This document shows positions 28,561 to 40,504 of a DNA stretch of 64,000 bases, in pieces. The stretch comes from Linnemannia elongata (lineage: Eukaryota > Mortierellomycota > Mortierellomycetes > Mortierellales > Mortierellaceae). The stretch's first letter is position 1, and the number at the start of each line of letters is the position of its first letter. Below the pieces are notes generated by a model, which did no database searches, was not told the DNA's origin, and was given only the letters and a program-made list of their open reading frames with translations. Where the stretch lies: the NCBI GenBank assembly GCA_036320915.1, contig JAXBDG010000009.1, positions 2,356,001 to 2,420,000 of the forward strand, given 5' to 3'. The position numbers and the translations under genes were made by a program.

Positions 28561-28831
28561 AATCGTCCCGATCATCCTGCAAGGTGGTGTGGGCAGTTGT
28601 CAAGGTATTTTGTTCAACGGAAAGATTTATGCTGTCCTACCGTCCCCTCGAATTTTTCCTCAGTTCCCTTGATATTCACCATGTGGCAACCATGATCGAT
28701 TTGTTGACTAAGTAAAGGTAAAAACAAAAGCTTTTTATCATTACATAACCAATGCGAACCCCAGCAGTTTCTCAGACAGTCCTTTCCCTTCCATATTCTT
28801 GTGACGCTCTCCTTGTGGTGAACATGAAACG

Positions 28832-28835
<4 letters not shown>

Positions 28836-28872
<37 letters not shown>
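28836..28872. repeat. Poly-T run (37)
   Basis: Uninterrupted T run about 190 bp past the stop codon of the minus-strand gene that ends at 29059, so it reads as A in that transcript's downstream DNA. Confidence 0.85.
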
Positions 28873-29058
28873 CACGCGACACATCATCCATAGACAGACC
28901 CATGCACACACGTCTCAAATATCTCAACAATACAACAAATGCAAATTTTACTACGAAAAAAGTTACAGCAAAAATGATATGTACAAAAAGCTACTATTTA
29001 CACAACTATTCTCTCCTCCTTCCCCTAACCTTCTTCTCCACCATTCTTCAATACCCCT

Positions 29059-31227
29059 TCAATGAAAAGCAGTATTGGCCATACTCTCAACATGAACCGC
29101 CATCTCGCGCATCTTGTAAGTATTCAACTCATCCCGGATCTCAGATTTCATATCAGGTGTCAAGATCTTGAACGTCGCATGCTTATCGCTCTGTCTGTTG
29201 TAATCAGACTTCCTGTGTACTGGGATGATCTCTACTGTCTCCAGGAAGTTGATCGAGCGTCTCCTTGCGGCACCGGCCGCCGCAGAAGCAATTGGAGCGA
29301 GGGTGTGGGGGGCAGAAGAGGATGTTTGGTTATTGGTATGGTTGGCGTTGTTGGTACCATAATACTGGTTCGCAAGATCCTGGGCCCGGGAGCTAATACC
29401 GATCATCTGCTGAGTGAGCAACTCGTCCTGGGAGATGAAATCCCCGACAGACCCTTGCCCACGCTCGCCGCCGCGATCCTTGTAGTAGGAGTTGGATTGT
29501 ACTCCTGGTGTGAAATCTGGCGGTAGCGCTGCCCCCTGTGACGACGACACCGTTCCTGGCTGCACCTTGTTGTTACTGTTGTTGCTGGAGACACTGTCAG
29601 TGTTGTTGCTAGGCATGGGCGATCCAGCACCACCTATCAAGGTCGGGTTCTTGTCAGAGTTTTCGTTGACGAGGTGCTGTTGTGGGTGGTTGGGTGTGGG
29701 CGAATGGGTGAGGAGGCGGGCGCGGTGGTCAGTGGGCGTGAGAAGGTTGATGTCTACGACGTCCATATCTGCGGTCGCCATCGGGTGGACAGTCTCTGAA
29801 CTCATCTTCTGATCAGGTTGCTGACCGCTGGTGGCGTCGGCGTCTGCGTTCGCGGTTGCTGTAGCATTGGCGCCAGCAGCAGCGGCAGCCGTCGGATCAA
29901 TGACATCTTCAGTAGACGCCGTAGCACCATCAGCAGCAGAATCGACACCGGAGGCACCAGCAATAGCAGGTTTAGACTCCGAGGACCGCTTCTTGAGGAT
30001 ACTCTTGGGCGGGGGTCGACTGAGATGCGGATTTTGCGGCGGGGCCTTGGGAGTAGCCATCAAGATCCTCGGAATTCCACTATCCTCATCCAGATCCTCA
30101 TCCTCCTCCACAATCATACCTCCTGCTCCTTGTCCTGCACCACTACCACCCATCGAAGTAGCAGCAGTAGCCATCATACTACACGTATCACTAGGACCGA
30201 CTAACGAGCTCCGACGGAGAGACGACAAGATCGCCTTGGGAAGATCCGCAAGACTCGACCGACGACTATTCCCGTTACTGCCTGGGGGCGAGTTGTTCTT
30301 TGAGTCCCCTGTTCCATTGCCGTTGCTCTGCGAATTATTGCTGCCGGCGCCCATTGTCGATGCTGTGGTCGTGTTGTTGTTGTTGTGGTTACTGGTATTG
30401 TTGGTATGATTAAAGTTGCCACCATTACTCTGTGCACGGTCTCCAAAACTCGACTCTGGCCCACCCCAACTACCTCCCTTCCCATCGGCACCATTGACAA
30501 TATTCGCATTTGTACTTTTATACGATGACGAGAAAGAACTCGGAGGCGCTCCACCAGGGACATGAAATGGCTCTGTAATAGACTTGCGCTTCTCAAAGAA
30601 TCGCCCCGTAATCGACCACCGTCTCGATCTCGATTTGTCATGCTGTGGAGGCGCTAGGTGCCCCAATGCGGACGTCAATGACGAAGAGGTGGTAGCCTGG
30701 GATGGGTTTGTGTAGGGCTGTTGGAGTTGGGGATGATGATATTGTTGTGGCTGTTGTTGTTGCTGATAAGGTGCGGAGTCTTCGGAAAAACCACCGCCAC
30801 TACTCTGCTGCGGTGGTTGTGGTTGTTGTTGGGAAGACGAATCGCCAGACTCGACTGACTGGAAGGACTGGTTGGATTGGGTTGACTGATTCGAGATTTG
30901 AGGCTGAAGCGGGTGCATTAACATTCGGGGGTCGTACTGTCCCTCGCCGTGAGGGTGAGACTGGGATTGTTGAGAGTGCTGCTGCTTCTGCTGCTGAAGG
31001 GGCTCACTGTCGTTGGAAGACGAAAGTGCCATCGAAGGGTCATGTTGCTGTTGTTGTTGGGAAGGAAGAGGCTGAATATCCTGCATGGGCTCACCAAGAT
31101 CCATAGGTCCGCCGCGTCGGTCGCTGATCGGTGCAAACGAGGGTCCATCTGTGGTCGCCGTCTGCATCGGTTGCTGCTCCTGTTGAGGTTGCGGAGTAGA
31201 GACGTTCGCCTCTTGCATGTCACTCAT
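29059..31227 (-). CDS. Disordered Gln-rich protein, candidate PP1 regulator
   Basis: Single-exon 722-residue protein. The first 200 residues are poly-Gln/Ser/Pro rich, then Ser/Asn/Gly-rich linkers with several RRxS sites (RRWSITG, RRSSLAD, RRSSLVG) that fit PKA/AGC-kinase consensus. Near residue 410 is KSILKKR, an exact SILK PP1-docking motif; near residue 655 is RRSINF, which fits the RVxF PP1-docking consensus. The last 65 residues are the most conserved-looking part (FLETVEIIPVHRKSDYN... ILTPDMKSEIRDELNTYKMREMAVHVES). I do not recognise a named family. Having SILK N-terminal to RVxF is the usual order in PP1 partners, so a PP1 regulatory role is inferred. Gln-rich regions suggest condensate or transcription-related behaviour. 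Confidence 0.75.
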   Translation of the reverse strand: MSDMQEANVSTPQPQQEQQPMQTATTDGPSFAPISDRRGGPMDLGEPMQDIQPLPSQQQQQHDPSMALSSSNDSEPLQQQKQQHSQQSQSHPHGEGQYDPRMLMHPLQPQISNQSTQSNQSFQSVESGDSSSQQQPQPPQQSSGGGFSEDSAPYQQQQQPQQYHHPQLQQPYTNPSQATTSSSLTSALGHLAPPQHDKSRSRRWSITGRFFEKRKSITEPFHVPGGAPPSSFSSSYKSTNANIVNGADGKGGSWGGPESSFGDRAQSNGGNFNHTNNTSNHNNNNTTTASTMGAGSNNSQSNGNGTGDSKNNSPPGSNGNSRRSSLADLPKAILSSLRRSSLVGPSDTCSMMATAATSMGGSGAGQGAGGMIVEEDEDLDEDSGIPRILMATPKAPPQNPHLSRPPPKSILKKRSSESKPAIAGASGVDSAADGATASTEDVIDPTAAAAAGANATATANADADATSGQQPDQKMSSETVHPMATADMDVVDINLLTPTDHRARLLTHSPTPNHPQQHLVNENSDKNPTLIGGAGSPMPSNNTDSVSSNNSNNKVQPGTVSSSQGAALPPDFTPGVQSNSYYKDRGGERGQGSVGDFISQDELLTQQMIGISSRAQDLANQYYGTNNANHTNNQTSSSAPHTLAPIASAAAGAARRRSINFLETVEIIPVHRKSDYNRQSDKHATFKILTPDMKSEIRDELNTYKMREMAVHVESMANTAFH

Positions 31228-32261
31228 TCGCGTTGATATGACGTAGTACTATTTCTGTTGGGTTGTTTGTTGCAGGGGGTTTTGTTTTCTCAGACGTGGG
31301 GGTTGGGTTGTATTGCTGTGCTTATGAGATCGGGACGATGGATGTTATGCAAGTGTGTTGCACAAAGAAGAGGGAGAAAGAGAGAGAGAGAGAGAGAAAT
31401 AGGGGCGACTGAAGTAGAGAGAAAGGGATTGGATCGACAGTTGGAACGTTGTATTGTTTTGTGATACGATATGGCCAGATCGATCGTGTGCTGATATCGA
31501 GAGTTACTATAGAGGAAGAGGAGGAGGAGGAGGGAGTAAGAAGAAGGTAAAATGCAATATGAAAAAGAGAGAAGGAGAAGTTATAATGGTCAAAAGGGAA
31601 GGGCAAAGAAGAAAAGAAAAAAGTAAGGACAAGAGATGCGCTCATTCATTCTACGCTAGTCCATCTTCGTTGATCGGCCATAAGAAAATGAGTCCTCCTT
31701 TCCGCCTCTCTTCTTCTCCTCCTCCTTCTCCCTTCTTCTTCTTCTCCTCCTCCTCCTCCTCCTCCTCCTCCTCCTCCTCTTCCTCCTGCTCTCCCCTCCT
31801 TCCAGCTTATCCAAACACACACATGATGTGATCACACACACACAAATTTTTATTCGCTCGTCTCCCGTTGGACCTGTCTCTCGCTCAATGTGTCGCAATG
31901 TTTCACTCACTTCCAACACTTTTTTTTTCTTTCTTTCTTTCTTTCCTCCTTTCACGCCTTCGCACCCTTAACCGTCTCTTAGCCACGGTGCGTCTCCACT
32001 CGTCTCCTTGCATATCTGAATGGTTTCTCGGGTCCAACGACTTTATTTGGTGTGCAATGTTTATTTTTCTGCGAAAACTACGATAATGGTACAAGGTTAG
32101 AAAAGAAGAAATAAGAAAGAAAAAGACAAATGTGTAAAAGGTGAAATGAGAAAGGAATGTATGTGACTGATGAAATAAAGAAAAGGGGAAGTGCTAATGG
32201 GAAAAAAGGGAAGAAAGTAAAATAAAATGAAAACCTCCTATGAAGAGTATGAAGAGGGAAC
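31228..32261. other. Intergenic with microsatellites
   Basis: Leader/promoter of the 29059-31227 gene on the left and 3' flank of the nucleoporin gene on the right. Contains a GA repeat (31378-31397) and a (TCC)n tract (31745-31779). No gene recognised. Confidence 0.6.
31745..31779. repeat. (TCC)n microsatellite
   Basis: About 11-12 perfect TCC units within a longer C/T-rich stretch. Confidence 0.9.
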
Positions 32262-35200
32262 TTAGGGGTTGCGCTTTTTGCGCATTTTGGCAATCTTCCT
32301 TTCGGAGCCTGGCGTTGGCGTGTTCACACCCATGTTGAACGCAAATCCTCCTGCAGCAGGTTGGGCGGGTTGGGTGTACTGCGACCCACCAGGTGCTGTA
32401 GGCATGCCCTGAAATCCGAATGCGCCATTGTTACCGCCGGCGGCCGCTCCAAATCCACCACCTCCACCTGCCTGGCTGCCAAATCCACCAGCACCTCCTG
32501 CAAGTGTGATGCTGCCTGTTCCAAATCCTCCTGCTCCAGCTCCTCCGCCAGGTGCTGCAGAGGCCCCGAATCCAGTCATTCCCGATGATCCACCAAATCC
32601 TCCTGCCCCTCCCATAGGGGAATTGAATGAGCTCTGACCGCCAAAGCCTCCACCACCCTGTTGTCCAAAGGTGCTGGCTTGAGAAGGCTGACTGGCACTC
32701 TGCGAACCAAATCCAATTGCAGGAGTCGAGGTTGATGCTCCAAATCCTGGGGCAGTGGCTCCAAACATCCCGAAGCCACCTCCACCAGACGTGGATCCAC
32801 CAAAGCCACCGCTACTGGGATTCGTTGGTGTAGCTCCCATCGACATCGATGCATTCGAGGTGCTAGGAGAAGCTCCTGCACTCTGTCCAAATCCTGTGAA
32901 TCCACCTGTGCCAGAGTTGCCTCCAAAAGCAAACGGAGAGCTGGACGAAGACGCTCCGGCCGAGGGGTTAGCACCCGATCCGAAGCCAGCGAAACCAGTG
33001 GCTCCTGGTGCAGCAGTTGCAGCAGGTGTGCTGGAGCCAAATCCAAACGAGGGTGCGGCGGTTGGTGCTGTAGTGGCTGATCCAAATGCAAAAGGACTAG
33101 GGGCGGCTGACGCAGCGCTCGCTGCAGGGGATGTCATCGAGAAGCCAGATGTGCTCGAAGCTCCAAACCCACCAAACCCGGTGCTAGCAGGAGCTGCTGC
33201 TGCGGCTGATGTTGCGGGGGTGCTTGCTCCAAAAGTGAACGTGGTCGATGCAGGCATGGTAGTAGGCTTCACACCAAATGTAGTCGACGGGTTAGAGAGC
33301 GAAAACATTGAGGATCCGGTAGCGGGAGCACTAGTAGTCGCTGCACTAGCAGCAGGGTTACCGAACAGAGTAGAGCCTAATGGCGCAGGGGTGGTGGTAC
33401 TTCCGAACAATGAAGGGGTTGCTGGCTTCGCGGGCGAGGTGGCTGATGAGGCTCCTCCAAACATTGACGAGGTTGACGTGGGAGCAGCCGATGATACACC
33501 TCCGAACAAGGAAGGAGAAGCAGATGACGCACCTCCGAATAAGGGAGGAGTAGATGTAGTCGAAGTTCCAAAGGCTGGAGCGGGTGTCGATGTTGCCGTT
33601 ACTCCGAATGCGGGGGCTGCTGCAGTCGTAGAAGAGGCGCCAAAAAGTGGCGCCGAAGTTGCTGCACTAGCTGATCCAGCGCCAAACAGGCTCGCTCCAG
33701 AGGTGGCCGCTGGCTTTGCACCAAACAAAGGAGCACCAGTGCTGGCGGGAATGGAAAATAGTGGGGTGGTAGGCGTTGTGGGTGCAGTCGATGTCGAAGG
33801 AGCTCCGAACGAGAACATCGGTGCAGTGGTTGGCTTGGATGCCGCTAGGGTCAATGCGGGAGCAGGTGGGTTCGATCCAAAGAGAGAGGATGATGCAGGT
33901 GCAGGGGCCGAGGCAGCAGCTGCAGAGGTCGCCGGAAGGGCAAAGGGGTTTGCAATGGGTGCAATTGTGGACGCGAAGGGGTTGCTGACAGGGGCTGTAG
34001 TCGGCTTGGCTGAGTCAGACGAGGTAGCTGTAGAGGTTGGCATGGAGAACAGACTTGGGGCCTTGGACGTGTCGCCACCAGTGCTTGCTGCTGGGGTCAA
34101 TCCAAACAAGCTTCCTGCAGGTTTTGTCTCAGCGGTTGCTGGTGTAGCAGCAGGTGCCTTGAAGACGAATCCTCCAGGAGCAGCAGCAGCAGGGGTCGTA
34201 GCAGAGGAGGCAGCATCCGTTGAGGTAGGCTTGGCGGCGGGGGGTGCGAACAGGTTCAATGCTGGAGCGGCACTCGCACTTGAGGCGGACGTAGATGAGG
34301 GCTGTCCAAACGAGAACATGGCGGGAGCAGCGGAGGCGGCAGGTTTGGCAGCAGGAGTAACCGACGATGACGGTGCTCCAAAGCCGAACAGTGCAGGTGC
34401 AGCCGGCTTCGACTCCGAAGACGACGAAGCAGCAGCGAGTGCAAACATGTTCGGAGCGGCAGCAGCTGCTTTAGGCTTTGCGCCGGGCTTGGGAGTTTCG
34501 CAGGCCCCGCATTTGTCGAGCGCGTCCAGACTGTAACTGTCACAGACGTCGCACTTCCACTTCCCTGTGTTATCCGGACCCTTGAAGCCAATCGACGCCC
34601 AGGTGCCCATAGGCTTGGGCTTCTCCTTTTCTTTTTCTGGCTCCTTGTCAGTATCCTTTGAGGTGGTGAACGATGGTGCAGCGGCAGGAGGCGCGGGTGC
34701 AGTCATAGGGAACAGAGCAGGAGCCTTTGGAGCGTCTTCCTTCTTTGATATCTCCGAATCCTTCGACTCTGACACCAAGTTTGAAATCGCTTTGAAGGCA
34801 CCAACCGAGACGCCAGCAGTGGCCAGAGCGCCGAGAGCTGCAGGGGCGGCTGAGATAGCTGCAGAGACGAGGGGGTTGGATGTGAACGACTCCTTGAGGT
34901 CCTTGAGATCGTCCGATTTCATCATAGCCTTCAGTGTCGAGATAGGTGTGGTGTTGGGAATCGATGGTTCTGGCCGCTCAGCTTTGCAGAACTGGCAAGT
35001 CGACGAGGTTTTTCTAGTGCGCTGCTCACACTTGGGGCACCTCCAGGTATCCAATGACACAGGGTCGGAGGGAGGTGAGGCAGTCCACTTCAACACCTCG
35101 TCGATCTTTGGGTTATAAAGCTTTGTACGGACGCCATACTGCAGGGTGGGGTAGATCTGAGGAGGTGTGTGATAAAGAGGCACTCCTTGGGTGCTACGAG

Positions 35201-37479
35201 AGGAGTTGTAGGCGGCAGCCTGGTGCTTCTGTGCAGCCTTACGCTCAGCCTACAGTGGTTCAACAAATCAGGGCAAACAGTTAACATTTCTGCACCATCC
35301 ATATTATATAGCATATAAATATATGTACGGAAAAGTCAAAGAAATTGCGCTTACCACTCTGAGATCGTGTTGTCGCTGGTCTTCCTCTTCGTCTGAGGAA
35401 TCCAGAGCTGTGAATCGGCCAGGGATTTTTCGAATGTTCCTCTTCTTTTTAGGCTTTTCCTGCTCCTGCGAGTAGCCACGCTGAGAAGCCATTTCATCAT
35501 CTGATACAGGCGTGGGCGATCGGTTGGCGCGGGTTCTCTTGGTAGGGTACCCACTGGGCTCGTTGTCGACTTCTCGTCCACAAGTACAGTGGCGGCTGTT
35601 GGATTGCGAGTGAGTGTGTGTGTGGTTGTCGTATCTGTCCTCGGCAACACTCTGAGACGACATGACAACGTCCGAAGGCTCATGGCGTAGCTGAATCCGA
35701 CCGTGACCATTGTGCTCCTGTGAACGAGTGGGGAATTTGTCATGCGACCCGCGATCCTGGCCATATGTGCTTCTAGACTCCTGAGATGACTATAAACATT
35801 GGCAAGTAAACGATAAAAGTGAGTTGTCTGGTTTTGGGTTGACGGACATCTCTTTTTTCAAGTGCTACGAAAAGGAGACTTACACGAACAACTGGGCTGT
35901 TTACGTTGGGGAGAAAATCCTCAAGCAACCTCATATCTGATGGGCTCGTAGCAGCAGGTGCCTGTATGGATTGCAACAAAAACGTATGAAGGCGCGTATT
36001 AGCATCAGTCTGACAATACAAAAAACATGAATACCCTCAGAAAAGTCTTAAAATGCATACCTGCTTCTGCAGTCTCCTCATGCGCATGACCAGGTTAATC
36101 TCTGCGGGTGAGAGTGCAGCGCCTATATCATAGAACGAAAAAGCAGATATGTTGAAAGCGAGGTTAGTCATAAGGTGCACATGTGAAAGAGAATGACACA
36201 ACTGTTGTTCATCCAAGCGAGGTGGATTCATTACCAGCTTTGTACAAGTCGTCCAGAGTTTCTCCGGCACTCTTGACAGCGGGTTCGCTAGTCTCAGGAC
36301 TATCGTTCTTCGATGTGGCCTCCTCCTGTGTTGCCTTTTTGGTTGTCGCTTTCTCCTCCTATTACCATGATGAAATAGCAGTGTTAAAAAAGAGTCTGTT
36401 TGTATGCTTGGTAAAACTTCTAAACCCATCAAAAACAAGGCTTTTGGTCGTATCGCATAAGGGCTAACACATACTTGGACAGGAATAGGCGTGCCCTTGG
36501 TGCTGTCCATGAGCTCCTTGCGCAACCTGAGTCTTTCGGCAATCTTCTCAGGAGTCATCGCGGCTGCCAGTTCCTCAGAGTCCAACTGTTGGAAGTAAAC
36601 AAAAAGGGACAGAGAAAAATGGGTAGAGGTGAGTTGATGAACTGGCCAATCACGAATTGTTGTAAAGCACTAACAATCGCGTTGTTGATTTGGAGCGTAG
36701 TCCTTATTCTCCGAATATCTCGCGAAGAGTACAGCAGCTTGAAGGTTGAAAAAAGGGAGAGCGTAGTCTCCTTCGGGTAGATCTTCATGAACATGCCGCT
36801 TTGTATTGTACGTGTATATTTCTTTGGGGATGAATTTTACCTCAGAAGCCTGCTTCGCGTTGAGAGAGTCGAGGTAGTCACGAAGGTCAGGGTAAAGCTT
36901 CGAGTACTCGTCGTCCGGGTGCTTGCTCACCTTGTCGCCCTTTCCAGTCTCGTTTGCCTGTCCTTCATGCTCCTTGTCTGCGCCTGGCAAGAACTCGAAG
37001 TCGCCATTCGTCGTATGCAGTTCTCTGTCCAGTTCAGAATCCGAATCCTCCTCTGCTTGAATGAAGCCAAACCACTGTAGAGACCGTTTCACGAAGCCGG
37101 CAAGAGGTTTGGGCAGTTGCTATAAGTGGCGTTGAAGATGAGAGGAGGAGGGTGGCAAAGCACAATGAAGGTTGAGGATAGATTAGTAAAACAGGTTATG
37201 AATCGTTCCGAGAGGCACAGCTGTTATCTCTTTGTTGCAGTATTAGTGTACGAGATGGTTTAAGGAATGCTGCCTCACCAACCCTCGTTTCACGCGAATG
37301 CAAAACGGACCACCTCTTATTTTCCCTTGCCTGCACGCCTCGCATAGAACTAACGCGATTCGGCGAATAAAAGCTTCATTTCATACCTGAATGATCTCCT
37401 GGGTCCTGTCTGGCTGTCTGGCTGGCTGCCGTGTGCGACGCGCATAGGGCTGGAACCGATTCCTTGAAGCGGATTCCAT
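32262..37479 (-). CDS. Nuclear-basket FG nucleoporin with RanBP2 zinc fingers (Nup153/Nup1-like)
   Basis: Eight exons (37479-37387, 37119-36841, 36585-36475, 36358-36235, 36122-36061, 35961-35884, 35780-35355, 35249-32262) join in phase to about 1386 residues. The N-terminus (FQPYARRTRQ) is basic, then VKRSLQWFGF could be a membrane-binding amphipathic helix as in Nup1/Nup60/Nup153. Two RanBP2-type zinc fingers lie near residues 460-485 (WRCPKC...CQFCKAERP) and 620-645 (WKCDVC...CGACETPKPG). The rest is a Ser/Ala/Pro/Thr-rich FG domain with many SLFG, GFG and SFG repeats and a basic end (ERKIAKMRKKRNP). Expected at the nuclear face of the pore, binding transport receptors and Ran. Exon 2 could read on to 36675, but only the GAG|GTAAAA donor at 36841 keeps phase with exon 3. 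Confidence 0.88.
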
Positions 37480-37896
37480 TGTTTGTTGTGTGATCTTACG
37501 AGGACTCTGTGTAGTTGTAGTATGGGGGTGGTGGTGGTTGTGCAGTTCAGGAGTGGTTGAGGGAAGCGCTCCTATCATAGGGTGTGGTGTGTGTGAGTGT
37601 AGTGGTGTTTGAGTTGGTACGTCCCAGAGTTACGCGAGAGTGAGGTAGAAGAACAGTGGCCTGTCAGTAGAAGAGGGGAGAGTGTGAAGAAGGGAAGAAG
37701 GAAGTAAGGGATGCTAAGGGCCACAGGGAAAAGGGGACGAGGAAGGTGGAAAGGTCGAAAAGAGGGGAGTAACAGACGGACAACAAACAGAAAAAAAAAT
37801 CGAGAGCATTTGTGTTGAGTTTATGGTTTGGATGCAGATCCAAACCATTGAACAAGTCACAGAAGAAAACGTAATCGTATTTATTAGAGTATTCAT

Positions 37897-38821
37897 TCAC
37901 TTCTGAACAGCTGCAAGACTCCTTTCAACCAATGCCTCAATGGCGCTAAACTCAGTGATACGCTGCATACTGGAAATGGTCTGCCTTGCATCCTCCATGT
38001 CCTGGTTCGCTGTCTCCACATCCTTTCTGATACTCACCAACGCCTTCTAAATTGCCATATCAAAGAAAGAAGACATCAGTGTTCATGGGTCAGTCTCCTT
38101 GGTCATGATTTGTGACATGGTTGTGCAGTTGGCACTTCCAGGACAAAGAAAAGACGTGCTACCTTCTCTTGAACAAGGACAGGCACTTTCTTATGAACAT
38201 GCTCGTTGACCCGATAAAACACCAACGAAGTATCATTCAAAGCTCCCGTAATCGTCTCCGACATATGTATCGACACTATCATCAAAACAATAACTTCACG
38301 TTAACAACATTCAACGTTGTGGTACCTCACAACGACTAGAAAGCAAGCAATTGAAAAGATCGATAAATCATACTTTTGCGGGCTTTGATTTGGAGTGAAG
38401 CTCCCGCAGAACCACCTTCCATCATCATCGACATCCCACTATGAGCAGGCGAGACCCTCCCTCCAGCTGGTCCAACACCACCTCCACCACCACCCCCTCC
38501 AACCATCGTCCCTGCAACCGACGAAAGGCCGTATCTAAGCCCAAACGCTGACGCTCTCCTCGCCGAGAACAAACCGTCCAGTGAAGGAACTGTCCAGGAC
38601 GAATATGCTGATGATGCAGTTGTCGAAACTTCTGGTGAGCCTTCACGGATTAATGGTGACGAGGAGGCTGAGGTAGAAGTGGTTGTTGAAGTATAAGTTG
38701 TGGTGGTTGGTGGCGTTGTTGTAGTTGCGGGTGGAGTGTTATTTGTGGTTGCAGTTGTTGCGGATCCTTGTGCGCCTCTTCCTTGGTATGGATTCCATGA
38801 CGACGGTGGAATTGAGCTCAT
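37897..38821 (-). CDS. BORC complex subunit 8-like protein (BORCS8/MEF2BNB)
   Basis: Three exons (38821-38374, 38275-38163, 38046-37897) join in phase to 236 residues. The first 150 residues are disordered, with Thr/Ser- and Gly-rich tracts. The last 85 (IHMSETITGALNDTSLVFYRVNEHVHKKVPVLVQEK, then an Asp/Glu/Gln coiled segment and ITEFSAIEALVERSLA) match the pattern of animal BORCS8: a Thr-Glu-Ser start, NEPS/NDTS, YR.NEHV and a closing Ser-x-x-ALL helix. BORC sits on the lysosome/vacuole membrane and recruits the GTPase Arl8 for organelle transport. Helical coiled-coil composition fits. The call rests on remembered family pattern, so an HMM search should confirm. The long N-terminal extension is unlike the animal protein. 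Confidence 0.72.
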
Positions 38822-39101
38822 GTCGTCTGCATCTCGTGTCTAGGGTATTGTTGGAGTAGTAAGAGAAAGGAGGAGAGAGAAGAAGGGAGTGTGAGCAAGA
38901 AGACGTTGGGTGAGTGGCTCCTGACCATTCGTCCGTCTATTGGAATTTCACTAATTGGTTTTTTTTACAGTCACATATCTTGAGTCGGCGAAAAGTACAA
39001 GAAGGCAACTTCGCAGTTTGCATGCACTCCTTTCATTACTCATTCACTTTCTCTCCCACTCGACACTCGACAGCCCCTTCCCTTCGACAATAACTACAAC
39101 G

Positions 39102-40367
39102 ATGTGGCTCTTTGGATACGGCAGTTTAATTTGGCGCCCGGACCTGGAGTTCGAAGACAGGTAGCCACTTTCTCCTCCTCCTTTTCTTACTCATTCCACT
39201 TCTCAGTAACAGCATGAATGTTTGGGCTTTGCAACTGCTTCAAACCCGCATGGCTCATTTTATCAATTGAACCTGTTCCTGACCATCATCCATGTTTCCA
39301 CATCATTTCATAATTAATAGCAAGGTCGGATACATCAAGGGCCATGTCCGCCGATTCTGGCAAAGCAGTACCGATCACAGAGGCACCGAAGAGGCACCCG
39401 GCAGAGTCGTCACCCTGATTCCCTTTGACGAGTTCTCCCAGCGCTTCATTGACGACGACATGGTAACCACACTCTTCCTGCAACTGCGCAACATCTTAAT
39501 TGGACATCCTAGGCTGCTTATTTGGACTTCAATTGCCTACTAACCCCCAAATGGTTCTCTCTTCTTTCTCCCCCTTGAAGCATTCCTCGGATCAGGACGA
39601 TATCACTTGGGGTGTAGCCTACAAGATCCCAGAATCTAAAGTCGCAGAGACAAAAGCATACCTCGATCACCGGGAAAAGAACGGATACGAGACTCATTTC
39701 TTGGATGTTTTCCAACCAGGCAGCCATATTCCTGTCGTTGAGAAGGTGCCTGTTCTTGCCGATCGCCCAAAATCTTACTATTCGTTGCAGAGGACCCTTA
39801 AATACCTAACAGACCTCTGACTGTCTGACTGACTGACTGACTGACTGACTCACACTCGACTTGAATATGATAGGCAATTGTGTACATTGGATCGACAGAC
39901 AACTCAGAGTTCGCAGGACCCGCACCACTAGACCTGATCGCCCAACAGATCTATGCCTCCCATGGTAAATCACCTACGACCACCCACTCGCAAAGAAGCG
40001 CCGCCCCTCCCTCCCCCCAATTTTCCCCTCTCTTCAATTCTCTGTGCTCAATTGCCTCACATATCACGTAATCCAAAATCCAACTTACAAATCCAACTAA
40101 CCTACCATGGACACAAATACCTTTTCCCTCAATCGATCTTACCCTCCTTCGAAAATAGGTCCAAGTGGTGCAAACAAGGATTACTTGCTGAACTTAGCCC
40201 ACGCTCTCAGGATAGTCGCCCCCACAGGAACAGACCAACACCTGTTCGAACTCGAATCCAAAGTCAAGGAACTCATGCTCAAGGACGCCGGGTCTCAGGA
40301 AGCCTTTGATCTCATGCTTTCAAAGATCATCGTCCAGTCCCACCCTGCTCCCGTCATCCCTGTCTAG
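39102..40367 (+). CDS. ChaC-type glutathione-specific gamma-glutamylcyclotransferase
   Basis: Five exons (39102-39160, 39321-39462, 39581-39745, 39874-39964, 40159-40367) join in phase to 221 residues. The enzyme cleaves glutathione to 5-oxoproline and Cys-Gly in the cytosol, as yeast Gcg1 and mammalian CHAC2 do. The substrate-binding YGSL motif is in [13 protein letters not shown] at the start. The catalytic Glu lies in [43 protein letters not shown] and the C-terminal [15 protein letters not shown] are further family landmarks. Exon 3 can be read on to a stop at 39820, but splicing at GAG AAG|GTGCCT restores the family sequence. Divergent from the minus-strand BORCS8-like gene, with about 280 bp between the two start codons, so they may share a promoter region. 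Confidence 0.93.
39825..39852. repeat. (GACT)n microsatellite in ChaC intron
   Basis: About six perfect CTGA/GACT units within intron 3 of the ChaC gene, just after a read-through stop codon. Confidence 0.85.
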
Positions 40368-40504
40368 GATAATCCAGCGAGCATTTTAAACTATTCAGCG
40401 CACAAGGAAACTCCAAGAGAAACACACACAATAGAATAGACGTTTTCTCAATATTAACTCTTCGTGATAAGATCTGTTTCACAAGTTGACGTATTCTGAG
40501 GTGC

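Noticed and set aside
32755..34536. 593-codon plus-strand frame
   Set aside because: It lies exactly antisense to the FG-repeat exon of the nucleoporin; its Ala/Gly/Val/Pro-rich translation is the shadow of that low-complexity sequence.
36675..36840. Extension of nucleoporin exon 2 to a GTTAGT donor
   Set aside because: Using it leaves one extra base and puts exon 3 out of frame at a stop; the GAG|GTAAAA donor at 36841 keeps phase.
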